A stretch of DNA of 64,000 bases from Pseudomonadota bacterium (GCA_023390245.1 JAEWDF010000002.1:38421-102420), one strand, 5' to 3'; positions 33,268 through 42,369 are shown, counted from the first letter of the stretch. Numbers and translations are program-made. Notes: generated by a model not told the origin, from the letters alone.

Positions 33268-35210
33268 ACAGCCTCTTCCAGATGGTCCTGGCCGGCAGCC
33301 GCCTGTTTGGCCTCGCGCCAGGCGGCGACCAGCGTTTCGAAACGCCGCGCCAGTTCCTCAACCGCCGCCTCATCGTCGATGCGATCGGACAACCAGCGCT
33401 CCGCCACGTCGGCGAAGATCGTCCGACCGACAGCGAAGCCCTTGACGATATCGACCGACGCCGCCGCCTGGAAGGATGCGATCAGCGCATCTTCCGGCGA
33501 CGACAGGCCCAGCAGCACCACGCCCCGGCACGCAGGATCGTTGGCCAGCACGGTCCGCTCGGTCAGCGCCCACGCCGCCATGCTGTCGTTCGGCTCCAAC
33601 TTCCACCAATCCGGCTTCAGGCCAAGGTCGTAGAAGCGCTGGATCGCGCGAGCGATGGTGTCGTCCTCGAGCGGCCGGGTCCGGGAGGCGATGATCTCCA
33701 CCAGCAATTCATGGCCCGTCTTGCGCGACGCATCCTGCAACCGCAGCAGTTGGCGCTCCTGCCGCTCGCGCAGGTCACCGGGATCGTCCGGGTGATAGAA
33801 GCACAGGCATTTGACGACATGGTTGGCCGGCCAGGTCGCCAGTTCCGTCGCCACGTCGGGGGCGCTCTCGAACTCCAGCGGGATAGAACCCGGAAGTTCG
33901 ATCGGCCGGCCGATCCAATAGGGATGATCGGCGGCCGCCTCTAGACCACGCATGCCGAACCGCCCATCCAGCAGGACGCCAAAGCCGGGATCGCCATGTG
34001 CGAGCCGATCAACGGCGCGCAGCGCCAGCGCCTTGAAAGCGGGAACACGGCTCACATCGGCGCCGACCTTGCGGCACAGATCTTCGAACTGACTGCGATG
34101 ATCCATGGCCAGGACGGTTAGGCCCGGATAATCGCCGCGACGCGTGCTGGTCCAGTGCAGGTGCTCAAGCGCCGCGTCCTCGCGCAGGCGGAGGGGTCGG
34201 TCCTCGCGGTCCATGAAGGCCTGAAGCTCTTCCCAGGTCGCCATGGCGGGCGCGCAGCCGTGACGCGATACGACGATGGCGCCGCAGGCGTTGGCGTATG
34301 CGCAGCAGGTCTCAAGCGGCTCGTCCCGCAGCCAGCCGCGCAGAAACCCGGCCATGAAGGCGTCGCCCGCCCCCAGCACGTTGAACACCTCCACCGGAAA
34401 GCCCGGGCCGACGACGCCCTCATCCAGCGTGTCGGGAATATCCTCTGGAAACGCCGAGCAGCCATCGGGGCCGCGCTTGCACACCAGAAGAGCGTCGGTC
34501 TTGGCGCGGATGCCGCGCAAGGCGGCGATCGTGTCGGTGGCGCCGCCGAGGATATGCACTTCTTCCTCGGTGCCCACGATCAAGTCGCACAGCGGCAGCA
34601 CTTCCTGCAGGCGCCGCGTCACTTCGGCGTCGGCCACGAACCGGTTCTCGCCCATGTCCCTGCCGGTAAGCCCCCAGAGCACGGGGCGATAGTCGATGTC
34701 GAAAACGACCTTGGCGCCATTGGCCCGCGCCAAACGACAGGCGGCGACGCTCGCCTCGAAGACATTCTCACGCGACAGATGCGTGCCGTTGATCAGCACG
34801 GCGCGGGCGCGACCGATGAAATCGGCGTCGACGTCGCCGGCGGTCAGCGCCATGTCGGCGCAGTTCTCGCGATAGAAGATCAGGGGAAATGTGTCGGGAT
34901 CGCGAATGCCCAGGAAGACCAGGGCCGTCAGTCGTTCAGGGTCGTCGACCACCCCCGCGGCGTCGACGCCCTCTCGGATCAGTTCCTCACGAATGAAGCG
35001 GCCGAAATGATCGGCGCCAACGCGGGTCAGAATCCCGGTCCTGAGCCCCAGGCGACTGGCGCCGATGGCGGTGTTTGTTGGGCTGCCGCCGATATATTTG
35101 GCGAACGAGCTCATGTCCTCGAGCCGCCCGCCGATCTGTTGTCCGTAGAGGTCTATGCCGGAACGCCCGATCGTAATCAGGTCGAGTCGGTCGTCAGGGC
35201 GAGGAACCAC
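33264..35210 (-). CDS. iolC: Fused 5-dehydro-2-deoxygluconokinase and DUF2090 aldolase
   Basis: 648 residues, about twice the size of a stand-alone IolC. Residues 1 to about 330 are a PfkB kinase (LITIGRSGIDLYGQQIGGRL, GSPTNTAIG, and catalytic Asp283 in GAGDAFMAGF). Residues about 345-640 form a DUF2090 barrel (VLAMDHRSQFED, VLLDGRFG, KPDWWKLEP, VVLLGL), which acts as the 2-deoxy-5-keto-gluconate-6-phosphate aldolase in place of a separate IolJ. The fusion makes malonate semialdehyde and dihydroxyacetone phosphate in two steps. The start is GTG at 35210, and it opens the iolCDEBA operon downstream of the RpiR gene. Confidence 0.93.
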   Translation of the reverse strand: MVPRPDDRLDLITIGRSGIDLYGQQIGGRLEDMSSFAKYIGGSPTNTAIGASRLGLRTGILTRVGADHFGRFIREELIREGVDAAGVVDDPERLTALVFLGIRDPDTFPLIFYRENCADMALTAGDVDADFIGRARAVLINGTHLSRENVFEASVAACRLARANGAKVVFDIDYRPVLWGLTGRDMGENRFVADAEVTRRLQEVLPLCDLIVGTEEEVHILGGATDTIAALRGIRAKTDALLVCKRGPDGCSAFPEDIPDTLDEGVVGPGFPVEVFNVLGAGDAFMAGFLRGWLRDEPLETCCAYANACGAIVVSRHGCAPAMATWEELQAFMDREDRPLRLREDAALEHLHWTSTRRGDYPGLTVLAMDHRSQFEDLCRKVGADVSRVPAFKALALRAVDRLAHGDPGFGVLLDGRFGMRGLEAAADHPYWIGRPIELPGSIPLEFESAPDVATELATWPANHVVKCLCFYHPDDPGDLRERQERQLLRLQDASRKTGHELLVEIIASRTRPLEDDTIARAIQRFYDLGLKPDWWKLEPNDSMAAWALTERTVLANDPACRGVVLLGLSSPEDALIASFQAAASVDIVKGFAVGRTIFADVAERWLSDRIDDEAAVEELARRFETLVAAWREAKQAAAGQDHLEEAV

Positions 35211-35295
35211 GGGCGGATATCCGAAGGCGTCACCGGCCCAACGCGACCGGCGATGTAACGTATATTCTACGCCATTCCATTCCGCAACACCTGTT

Positions 35296-36189
35296 TCATT
35301 TTGCGGGCAACTTGGAACGATTTTTCAAAGCCGACCGATTTCGCTTCGGCGCGGTGGCGGCGAAAGCAAAGCCGATGACCAGCGCCTGGGCCAGGCACAT
35401 CGAGGTCGAAAGGGAACGGAACTTGCGGATCTCCGCCTCGCGCACCTGCAGAACGTGGTGCGCGGGCTTGGCGACCGGGCTCACCAGGCTGTCGCTGATC
35501 GACAGCACCCTGCAACCGCGCGAAACGGCCTCATCGATCAGTGTCACCGCCTCCTCGGCATAGGGGTGATAGCTGACGGCGATCATCAGGTCGCGATCGG
35601 AGACGGCATGCACCTGCTGCCGCGTCATGCCGCCCACGCTGTCGATGAACACCGTCTTCTTGTCGACCTGATGCAGCGAATAGGCGAGATACGCCGCCAC
35701 CGGAAAGGAGCGTCGGAATCCCGCCACATAGACGGTGTCGGCCTCTGCGATCATGGCGACCGCGCGATCCAGGTCCTCGGGCGCGACGGCCTTCTCCAAG
35801 TTCTGTAGCGCCAGGACATTGCCTTCGACGAACTCGGCCAGGACCTGCCCCGGGTCACCGGCCGACCGACCATCCGCCGCGTCGCTGAACTGGCGGACAC
35901 GCTCGCCGTAGGCCAGGGAGGCATTGCCCGCCAGCAGTTCGTCGCGGAACAATCGCTGCATCTGCGACGCGCCTTCGAAGCCGAAGGACTTGGCGAAGCG
36001 GACGATGGCCGACGGCTGCACTCCGCTGCGATCGGCGAGAACCGCCAACGTCTCCAGTCCCACGGCGTTCGGTTCGTCCAACACATAGCGCGCAATCTGC
36101 TGCAGGCGCTTGCTGAGGTTTTCGTACTGATCGAGAATCGCCGCGCGAAGGGCGTCGGCCGACTGCGGCGGAACAGGCGTATCGTTCAT
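35296..36189 (-). CDS. iolR: RpiR-family repressor, probable inositol regulator
   Basis: 297 residues from the ATG at 36189 (GGAG 6 bases upstream); a GTG at 36201 is an alternative. The N-terminal RpiR helix-turn-helix (LSKRLQQIARYVLDEP, VQPSAIVRFAKSFGFEG) is followed by a SIS sugar-phosphate-binding domain (VYVAGFRRSFPVAAY, AVSYHPYAEEAV, VLSISDS). In rhizobia an RpiR-type IolR represses inositol genes and responds to a pathway intermediate. Here it sits between iolC and the divergent iolG pair, and sites resembling the IolR palindrome occur across the module. Confidence 0.88.
   Translation of the reverse strand: MNDTPVPPQSADALRAAILDQYENLSKRLQQIARYVLDEPNAVGLETLAVLADRSGVQPSAIVRFAKSFGFEGASQMQRLFRDELLAGNASLAYGERVRQFSDAADGRSAGDPGQVLAEFVEGNVLALQNLEKAVAPEDLDRAVAMIAEADTVYVAGFRRSFPVAAYLAYSLHQVDKKTVFIDSVGGMTRQQVHAVSDRDLMIAVSYHPYAEEAVTLIDEAVSRGCRVLSISDSLVSPVAKPAHHVLQVREAEIRKFRSLSTSMCLAQALVIGFAFAATAPKRNRSALKNRSKLPAK
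35314..35327. promoter_or_regulatory. Near-match IolR site upstream of iolC
   Basis: GGAACGATTTTTCA matches GGAA-N6-TTCC at 7 of 8 fixed positions. It lies inside the 3' end of the RpiR gene, about 104 bp before the iolC start. Tandem TTCC half-sites also occur at 35275 and 35280. On its own it is weak. Confidence 0.3.
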
Positions 36190-36285
36190 GAGGCGCTCCA
36201 CAACTCCTCCGATAGGTAACCCTACCCCGCGCGCGCCTCAACGACATAATGGAACGCTATGAAAATTCCGTTCTATCGTATGGAC

Positions 36286-36299
36286 AGAATATGAGTTCC
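36286..36299. promoter_or_regulatory. Near-match IolR site between iolR and iolG
   Basis: AGAATATGAGTTCC matches GGAA-N6-TTCC at 7 of 8 fixed positions. It lies 36 bp before the first iolG start in the divergent promoter. A further GGAA (36251) and TTCC (36266) pair with an 11-bp spacer lies nearby, so the exact operator is uncertain. Confidence 0.4.
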
Positions 36300-36334
36300 A
36301 TGCTGATTGGCCCCAAGAAGCGCGGGAGGGCGCG

Positions 36335-37333
36335 ATGGCGGACAGAAAGACAGTCGCCTTGATCGGCGCGGGGCGCATGGGCTCGGTTCATGCCGGCAAC
36401 GCCGCGCGACATCCTGACATCGATCTGGCTTTCGTCGTCGATCCTCGCCCGGACGCCGCCAAAGCCCTCGGCGACCAGTGGGGCGCCCGCCCAGCGTCAT
36501 TGCAGGACATCCTGGCAGACGACGCCGTGGAGGGCGTGCTGGTCTGCAGTTCGACGGACCAGCACCTGGCGCACGCCCAGGCCGCGCTGGCCGCTGGCAA
36601 GGCCGTTTTCTGCGAGAAGCCGATCGACCTGGACCTGGCCAAGGCGCGGGCGGCGCGCGAGGATTTCTGCGATGCGCGCTTCGTTCTCGCCTTCAACCGC
36701 CGCTTCGACCCGAACTTCGTCGCCTTGAAAGACCAGGTTCGCGCCGGCCGCATCGGCGATATCGAAACGCTCCAGATCGTCAACCACGACCCCGCCCTGC
36801 CGCCCCTCGCCTTCATCCCGACCAGCGGCGGACTGTTCCGCGACTTCACCATCCACGACCTCGATCTGGCGCGCTGGCTGCTGGACGAGGATCCGGTCGA
36901 GGTCTTCGCGATGGCCAGTTGTCTGGTCGATCCGGTGATCGCGGACCTGGGCGACGTCGACACCGCCCGCACCGTCCTGAAGACCGCTTCAGGGCGCCTA
37001 TGCCTCATCTCCAACACCCGCCGCAGCGGCTATGGCTATGACCAGCGCATCGAGGCCTTCGGCTCTTGCGGCATGATCGCGGCCGATAATCAAAGAGGCG
37101 ATTCTTGCGTGAGCCTCACGGCACGAGGAACGGCGGCCGCGCCGATCCTGCCTGACTTCCCATCGCGCTACGCCCCCGCCTACGCTGCGGAAATGGCTCA
37201 CTTCGCCGATGTGCTGTGGGGCCGAGATACGCCCCGCGCCACCTATGACGACGGCCTCAAGGCCCTGGCGCTGGCCGATGCCTGCGCGCGATCAGCGGCC
37301 GAGGGGCGCGCCATCCCCGTTTCTTTCGACTGA
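36335..37333 (+). CDS. iolG: Inositol 2-dehydrogenase, paralogue 1
   Basis: 332 residues, GFO/IDH/MocA family. The NAD-binding motif is VALIGAGRMGSVHAGN, the catalytic lysine lies in FCEKPIDLD, and the dehydrogenase half has GGLFRDFTIHDLDLARWLL with its conserved Asp and His. It oxidises myo-inositol (or an isomer) to inosose, the entry step of the Iol pathway. The start is preceded by GGGAGGG at 36325-36331. It is the first of two tandem copies, 11 bp apart and transcribed away from iolR. Confidence 0.9.
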   Translation: MADRKTVALIGAGRMGSVHAGNAARHPDIDLAFVVDPRPDAAKALGDQWGARPASLQDILADDAVEGVLVCSSTDQHLAHAQAALAAGKAVFCEKPIDLDLAKARAAREDFCDARFVLAFNRRFDPNFVALKDQVRAGRIGDIETLQIVNHDPALPPLAFIPTSGGLFRDFTIHDLDLARWLLDEDPVEVFAMASCLVDPVIADLGDVDTARTVLKTASGRLCLISNTRRSGYGYDQRIEAFGSCGMIAADNQRGDSCVSLTARGTAAAPILPDFPSRYAPAYAAEMAHFADVLWGRDTPRATYDDGLKALALADACARSAAEGRAIPVSFD

Positions 37334-37344
37334 GGAGTTTCACC

Positions 37345-38322
37345 GTGTTCAACGTCGCCCTGATCGGCGCGGGCCGGATCGGCAAGATCCATGCGCGCAA
37401 TATCCACCAGCACGCCCGCCTGCGCCTGGCCGGCGTGGTCGATCCGGTCGCAGAGGCCGCCCAGGCCGCCGCCGCTGAATACGAGACGCCGGTGCGCGAC
37501 CTCGATGAGGTGCTGAACGATCCAACTGTCGCGGGCGTGGTGGTGGCCAGTTCCACCGACACTCACCTTGAATACAGCATCCGCGCCGCGCGGGCGGGCA
37601 AGGCCGTGTTCTGCGAAAAGCCCATCGACCAGGACCTCCAGCGCGCCACCGACGCCGCCGGCGACCTGAAGAACGCCAAACTGCTGCTGGCCTTCAACCG
37701 TCGCTTCGACCCCAACTTCCAGGCGCTGAAGGCCCGACTGGATTCGGGCGAGCTCGGGAAATTGGAAAGTCTCCAGATCACGTCCAACGACCCCGCCCCG
37801 CCGCCGCCGGCCTACGTGGCCGTGTCGGGCGGCCTGTTCAAGGACATGGCGATCCATGACTTCGACATGGCGCGCTGGCTGCTGGGCGAGGAGCCGGTCG
37901 AGGTCTATGCCGCCGGCAGCTGTCTGGTGGACCCCGAAATCGGTCGGCTGGGCGATGTGGACACGGCGCGGACCCTGCTGAAGACCGCTTCCGGCAAGCT
38001 GTGCGTCATCGCCAACAGCCGCCGTTCCGGGTTCGGCTATGACCAGAGAATCGAGGCTTACGCCTCCGAAGGCATGATCCGCGCGGACAATGTTCTGGAA
38101 AGCACCGTGCAGGTCTGGTCCGAAACCGGCCCGGCCGCCGACCGCTTCCAGAACTTCTTCCTGGACCGCTATGCCGAAGCCTATCGGCGGGAGATGGATC
38201 ACTTCGCCGACATGCTGGACGGCGCCGCACCGTCCGTGGGTTACGCCGACGGCGTCGCCGCCCTGGCGCTGGCCGAGGCCGCCGCGCAGTCGCTGCGCAG
38301 CGGCCAGCCGGTTCGTCTCTAG
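37345..38322 (+). CDS. iolG: Inositol 2-dehydrogenase, paralogue 2
   Basis: 325 residues with the same layout as its neighbour: VALIGAGRIGKIHARN, FCEKPIDQD and GGLFKDMAIHDFDMARWLL. The upstream AGGAG at 37333-37337 supports the start. The two proteins clearly arose by duplication but differ at many positions, which allows different inositol isomers (myo, scyllo, D-chiro) as substrates; that is inference. Its stop (TAG) overlaps the convergent stop of the histidine phytase gene inside a CTAG. Confidence 0.9.
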   Translation: MFNVALIGAGRIGKIHARNIHQHARLRLAGVVDPVAEAAQAAAAEYETPVRDLDEVLNDPTVAGVVVASSTDTHLEYSIRAARAGKAVFCEKPIDQDLQRATDAAGDLKNAKLLLAFNRRFDPNFQALKARLDSGELGKLESLQITSNDPAPPPPAYVAVSGGLFKDMAIHDFDMARWLLGEEPVEVYAAGSCLVDPEIGRLGDVDTARTLLKTASGKLCVIANSRRSGFGYDQRIEAYASEGMIRADNVLESTVQVWSETGPAADRFQNFFLDRYAEAYRREMDHFADMLDGAAPSVGYADGVAALALAEAAAQSLRSGQPVRL

Positions 38323-39599
38323 CGCGCGCGAGGATCGACCAGCTTCGCCCGCACGATGCGGGCGAAGTCGGTCATCGGGCACAGATCGGCGCAGCCCGGA
38401 ATCGCCAGATACTCGATAGAGGCCGGATTGTCGGCGGTCAGGGGCTGGAGGTAACGCACCTGGTCCATGGTCTGGGACCGATAGAAGGCGCGCACGAACT
38501 GACGCCCCTGCGCGTCCGCCAGCAACTCGAAGCCGACACCGCCCGCCGGCGGCGGATCGTCCTTGGCGTAGCCCGGCACGGTCCAGTGCAGGTCCAGCAG
38601 CCCGCCCAGGTCGGCGATGTTGGTGTCATGACCGACCAGAACCGTCAGTTTCGGTCCCGTCTCCAGCGCCGTCAGCATGTGCCGCGCCAATGGCGAGGCG
38701 GCGTGGGCGGCGACGTAGGGCGCGCGTCCCTCGAAGTAGAACTTGATCGAGTGGAACTCGAGCAGGGTCTCGATGTCGTCGCGCGTCAGCCGCCCCCAGG
38801 CCACATCCTCCATCGGCATCCCTTCCAGATATTCCAGCAGGAAGGTCTGGGCGATGGTCGAAGCCAGGCCGAACGGATCGCCGACATCGGGCCGATCATC
38901 CTCGTTGCGCACAACGCCTGCGGGCATGTCGGACAGAGAACACGAAGACGACGCCCCGATCTCGGCGCAAAAGGTCGCCGAACAACAGCCCAGGGCGCGG
39001 TCGAGCAGGGCGAAGCGCTCGGCGTTGGCGGCCTTCAGCGCCTCCATCCCGCCTTGCGGCGCCAGGGCCTGCACGGCGGCATAGGCGAGGTCGGGATCCA
39101 GCGTCGTGGCGCCCACGTCGATCGGATGGAACTCTACGTCTTCCTCGGCGGATGCGGGGAAAGACGGGGCGAGACCGCAGCCGGGGGCCAGGCCCTCGAT
39201 CAGCGCGCGCGCCGTATCCTGAGTGCGCGACTTGGCGCTGGCGGCGACAACCACATCCCCCGCGGCGGGACACCCCTCGGCCGGCAGCAGGTCGTTGGCG
39301 GCCAGCCATTGCCGATCCCACTGTCCGAGCAGGCGTACGGCGGCATAGCCGTGATGCGTAAGCTCGCCAAAATCCACCGACCACACGGGCCACGGCTGAT
39401 CAGCGACACCGTCGGGGCCGATGCGAGCCTTTGTGGGCGGCCTCACACCGTGCCGCATCAGCATGACGACCCGCTCGACATGCAAGTCATTGTCGACGGT
39501 GCTGACGGCCGCCCCAGCTACGGACATTGGCGCTGTCGACGAGGCGCAAGCGCCGATCAACAGCGTCGCGGCCAGCGGCAGCAGGATTTTCTTGGACAT
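38319..39599 (-). CDS. Histidine-acid phosphatase (phytase-like) lipoprotein
   Basis: 426 residues. A type II signal peptide with lipobox LIGA-C (Cys18) predicts a lipid anchor in the cell envelope. The family motif RHGVRPPT (residues 49-56) holds the nucleophile His50, and the proton-donor motif GHDTNI (His324-Asp325) is the HD form of AppA/MINPP-type phytases and glucose-1-phosphatases. Cysteine-rich inserts (residues 204-220) fit the disulfides of this clan. It should remove phosphates from phytate or lower inositol phosphates. It lies just downstream of the TonB receptor, separated by a terminator. Confidence 0.9.
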   Translation of the reverse strand: MSKKILLPLAATLLIGACASSTAPMSVAGAAVSTVDNDLHVERVVMLMRHGVRPPTKARIGPDGVADQPWPVWSVDFGELTHHGYAAVRLLGQWDRQWLAANDLLPAEGCPAAGDVVVAASAKSRTQDTARALIEGLAPGCGLAPSFPASAEEDVEFHPIDVGATTLDPDLAYAAVQALAPQGGMEALKAANAERFALLDRALGCCSATFCAEIGASSSCSLSDMPAGVVRNEDDRPDVGDPFGLASTIAQTFLLEYLEGMPMEDVAWGRLTRDDIETLLEFHSIKFYFEGRAPYVAAHAASPLARHMLTALETGPKLTVLVGHDTNIADLGGLLDLHWTVPGYAKDDPPPAGGVGFELLADAQGRQFVRAFYRSQTMDQVRYLQPLTADNPASIEYLAIPGCADLCPMTDFARIVRAKLVDPRAR

Positions 39600-39619
39600 G
39601 TCGATCTCCGAAAAAGAAA

Positions 39620-39643
39620 CGGCGGTTCCTTGAGGAACCGCCG
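39620..39643 (-). terminator. Intrinsic terminator between the TonB receptor and histidine phytase genes
   Basis: CGGCGGTTCC (39620-39629) and GGAACCGCCG (39634-39643) form a perfect 10-bp stem with a 4-nt loop. On the minus strand the hairpin is followed by TTTCTTTTTC. It lies 23 bp after the receptor stop and 21 bp before the phytase start, so it would end or thin out receptor transcripts before the phytase gene. Confidence 0.8.
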
Positions 39644-39665
39644 AAGAGTCAGGAGGCGTTACAGT

Positions 39666-42197
39666 TTAGAAGGCGTACTGGAGTCCGGCGCGCACCGAGT
39701 AGCCGTAGCGCTCGTTCTCCGCGACACGGCTCCTGTTCCCCACCCAGTAGCGTTGCGGCTCGTCGTTCAGGTTCGAGCCCTCCAGGAAAACGGTCGTCCT
39801 GCCGAACTTGTAGGCAACACGCGCATCCCATTGATCGAAATCGCCGACGTACACGTCCTCGCTCGCATCCTCGCCGACCGACAAGAGGTTTGCCGACCGA
39901 TAGGTGTAGGCCAGACGCCCCGAGAAGCCGTAGTTCTCGTAGCTGATCTGCGCCGACGCCACCCTGTCGGACTGGCTCAGCAGCGGCACCTCATCGGTTC
40001 GACCCGGCACGCCGGACGCCTTTGAATCCACCAGGGTCAGGTTCGCGCTCCCGCTGAAGCCCGACACAGGCAGGAAGTCGAACTCCATCTGGGCGTTGAA
40101 CTCAATGCCCGACACCTCGGCCTTATCGGCGTTGACCGGCCGCGTGACCTGCGCGTCCGGCAGGAAGATGCCGGCATAGGTCACATCGCTCTCGTCGCTG
40201 GTCGCGAAGTAGATCGGATTGTCGATCTCCTTGCGGAACACCGCGACCGACAGCAACCCGCCTTCGCCGATGTAATATTCCATCGCGGCGTCGAAGTTGA
40301 CGGACTTCAGCGCTTCCAGGTCGGGATTGCCCAGTTCGACCTCTTCGTCGCCTTCATTGACGATGACGTAGGGCGCGATGTTCTCGTAGTTCGGACGCCC
40401 GATCGCGGTGGTCACGGCCGCGCGCAGAACCAGATTGTCAGAGGCGTCGTAACGCAAGTTCACGCCGGGGAACCAGTCCGTGTAGCTGCGCTTGCCGAAG
40501 GTGTCGAAATCCTGATCGACAGTGGAATCCTCGGTGATGCTCTTGGCCGCATAGTCACCTTCGGTCCGTTCCACGCGCACGCCGGGAATGACGGTCCACT
40601 GACCGTATTTCAGCGTCGCCATGATGTAGGCGGCGGTGATCCGTTCGGTGATCTCGTAGTCGGCGGCCAGGGTGTCGCCGATGGTCGATTCCTCGTCCAG
40701 TTCGAAGTCCGAGCGATGAGCCTGGAAATAGGCGTCGGCCAGGGCCTGGCTCACGGTCGGACCAAACGCATAGCGGCCGTCATAGATACTGTCGATCGAC
40801 CGGCCCATCACCTCGTCCAGAGTGAAGCCCGGCCCCTCGTAGTCATAGGTTTCGGCATTCTCGTCGTTGGTCTTCTTGCGATCGATGATCTTGGCGCCGA
40901 CCTTCACGGTCGAACCATCGCCGAAGTTGATCGGCAGGCTGTAATCGATGCGGGCCTGGTACAGATCCTCGACAGCTCGGCGGCTTTCATAGCTGACGCT
41001 GTCGGCCTCGTAGTTGGAGGCGTCGTAGGCCGCGGCCTCAGGCGTGAAGATGAACAGCGGGTCGCTGACGTCATAGTGGCCCGAAACGCCGCCGAAGCCG
41101 AATTCCCATTCGTCCCGGCGCGGATCGCGCTTGTTGGCGCGGGAATAGGTCGCCTCGATCTTCAGCTCGCGCTCGCCGAAATTCCAGTCGCCGCCGAAGG
41201 AGCTGGTGAAGGTGTCGGTGTTCTCGGCGCGCGTGCGAACACGGCGGTTCACGTCCGCGTCGGCGAAGTCGCCGCTGGTCGCCGTAGTGTTGGAGAAGAC
41301 GGTGTCATCCTCGTCCAGTTCGACGCTGAAGTTGTCGCGCGTCTCCGCATCCTCGAACTTCGAATACAGGAAGCGGGCGAACAGTTTGGTGTCCATGTTC
41401 GGACGCCAGTCGAAGTTGGCGACGCCGCCGGTGCGCGTCCGATTGTCGTGATACGGACGGATGGTGAATTCTTCGGGGACCTCGTTGCCGTTGACGTCGA
41501 TGCGCGTTTCGCCGCCCTGCAGATTCTGCGCCTCCGAGTATCGGTCGGAGTAGTTGACCGCCAGGACCATGCCGAACTGGCGATCCGGCCCGAACACCGT
41601 GCCGTAGCTGGCGTCGAACTCGTACGGGTTCTTGTCCGCCAATTCGTTGTAGCCATAGGCTCCGCGCAGACTGCCGAAGGTGCGGTTGCGGTCGAAGGCG
41701 GTGACCGTCTCGATGTTGGTCGCGCCGGCGATGGCGTTGGCGTCCAGGTCCGGCGTCAGGGTCTTGACCACGGTCACCGCGCCGATCAGCGCAGACGGAA
41801 TGTCATCCAGCTTGACCTGGCGTCCGTCCGGCTCCGGCGCCGGCGCCGTCTGGCCGTTCAGGGTCACGTTCAGCAGGTCGGGAGACACCCCGCGGACCGT
41901 CAGGTAACGGCTCTCACCCATGTCGTTCTGCACCGAGAGGCCAGGCAGGCGACGCAGCGCCTCGGCTACGTTCTGGTCCGGGAGGCGCCCCACATCGTCG
42001 GCGCGAACCTGATCGACCTGAGAATCGCTGGCGCGCTTGCTATCGATCGCGGCGCGATCCGCCGCGCGGCGGCCGGTGACGACGATCTCCTCGACCTCTG
42101 TGGCCTGTCCGGCATCCTGGGCCCAGGCCGCGACCGGCGTGAGCAGACAGGTGGAAAGCAGCATTGCCCTGAGCGCGAGTTTGCCGCGAGTTCGCAT
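39666..42197 (-). CDS. TonB-dependent receptor of the phytate module
   Basis: 843 residues with a signal peptide ending at AAWAQD. A TonB-box-like EVEEIVVTGRRA is followed by a plug with NVAEALRRLPGLSVQNDMGESRYLTVRGV and VTLNGQ, which is the Caulobacter/Xanthomonas TIGR01782-type receptor pattern. The barrel is rich in Asp/Glu and ends in LQYAF. It is divergent from the beta-propeller phytase (172-bp shared promoter) and followed by the histidine phytase. Receptors next to beta-propeller phytases are a known association in proteobacteria. The ligand is inferred to be phytate, a metal-phytate complex or a partly dephosphorylated product. Confidence 0.9.
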   Translation of the reverse strand: MRTRGKLALRAMLLSTCLLTPVAAWAQDAGQATEVEEIVVTGRRAADRAAIDSKRASDSQVDQVRADDVGRLPDQNVAEALRRLPGLSVQNDMGESRYLTVRGVSPDLLNVTLNGQTAPAPEPDGRQVKLDDIPSALIGAVTVVKTLTPDLDANAIAGATNIETVTAFDRNRTFGSLRGAYGYNELADKNPYEFDASYGTVFGPDRQFGMVLAVNYSDRYSEAQNLQGGETRIDVNGNEVPEEFTIRPYHDNRTRTGGVANFDWRPNMDTKLFARFLYSKFEDAETRDNFSVELDEDDTVFSNTTATSGDFADADVNRRVRTRAENTDTFTSSFGGDWNFGERELKIEATYSRANKRDPRRDEWEFGFGGVSGHYDVSDPLFIFTPEAAAYDASNYEADSVSYESRRAVEDLYQARIDYSLPINFGDGSTVKVGAKIIDRKKTNDENAETYDYEGPGFTLDEVMGRSIDSIYDGRYAFGPTVSQALADAYFQAHRSDFELDEESTIGDTLAADYEITERITAAYIMATLKYGQWTVIPGVRVERTEGDYAAKSITEDSTVDQDFDTFGKRSYTDWFPGVNLRYDASDNLVLRAAVTTAIGRPNYENIAPYVIVNEGDEEVELGNPDLEALKSVNFDAAMEYYIGEGGLLSVAVFRKEIDNPIYFATSDESDVTYAGIFLPDAQVTRPVNADKAEVSGIEFNAQMEFDFLPVSGFSGSANLTLVDSKASGVPGRTDEVPLLSQSDRVASAQISYENYGFSGRLAYTYRSANLLSVGEDASEDVYVGDFDQWDARVAYKFGRTTVFLEGSNLNDEPQRYWVGNRSRVAENERYGYSVRAGLQYAF

Positions 42198-42259
42198 GTT
42201 TCAGTCTCCCCGTTTGCCGTCTTCCCCTTGATGAGGAGCGGCTTGTTGTCGCAACCTTA

Positions 42260-42273
42260 CGAACAAACATTCC
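42260..42273. promoter_or_regulatory. Near-match IolR site 1 in the phytase/receptor promoter
   Basis: CGAACAAACATTCC matches GGAA-N6-TTCC at 7 of 8 fixed positions with the exact 6-bp spacer. It lies 63 bp before the TonB receptor start in the divergent promoter. Confidence 0.4.
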
Positions 42274-42319
42274 ATCACGCAAGCAAAATAGAATATCTCT
42301 TGCAGATCGCCGCGTCGCC

Positions 42320-42333
42320 GGTATCCTTGTTCC
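42320..42333. promoter_or_regulatory. Near-match IolR site 2 in the phytase/receptor promoter
   Basis: GGTATCCTTGTTCC matches GGAA-N6-TTCC at 7 of 8 fixed positions, 36 bp before the phytase start. Two such sites in a 172-bp divergent promoter would let one repressor cover both genes, but each is imperfect. Confidence 0.4.
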
Positions 42334-42369
42334 ATATCAAGCGCCAAGAACGCGCACGGGAGAGAAGCC

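Noticed and set aside
28198..35275. ATTCTACGCCAT repeated at 28198 and 35264, beside inositol-gene starts
   Set aside because: A 12-bp repeat pair is expected by chance many times in 64 kb, and at 28201 it coincides with the iolA stop codon. It is too weak to call a site.
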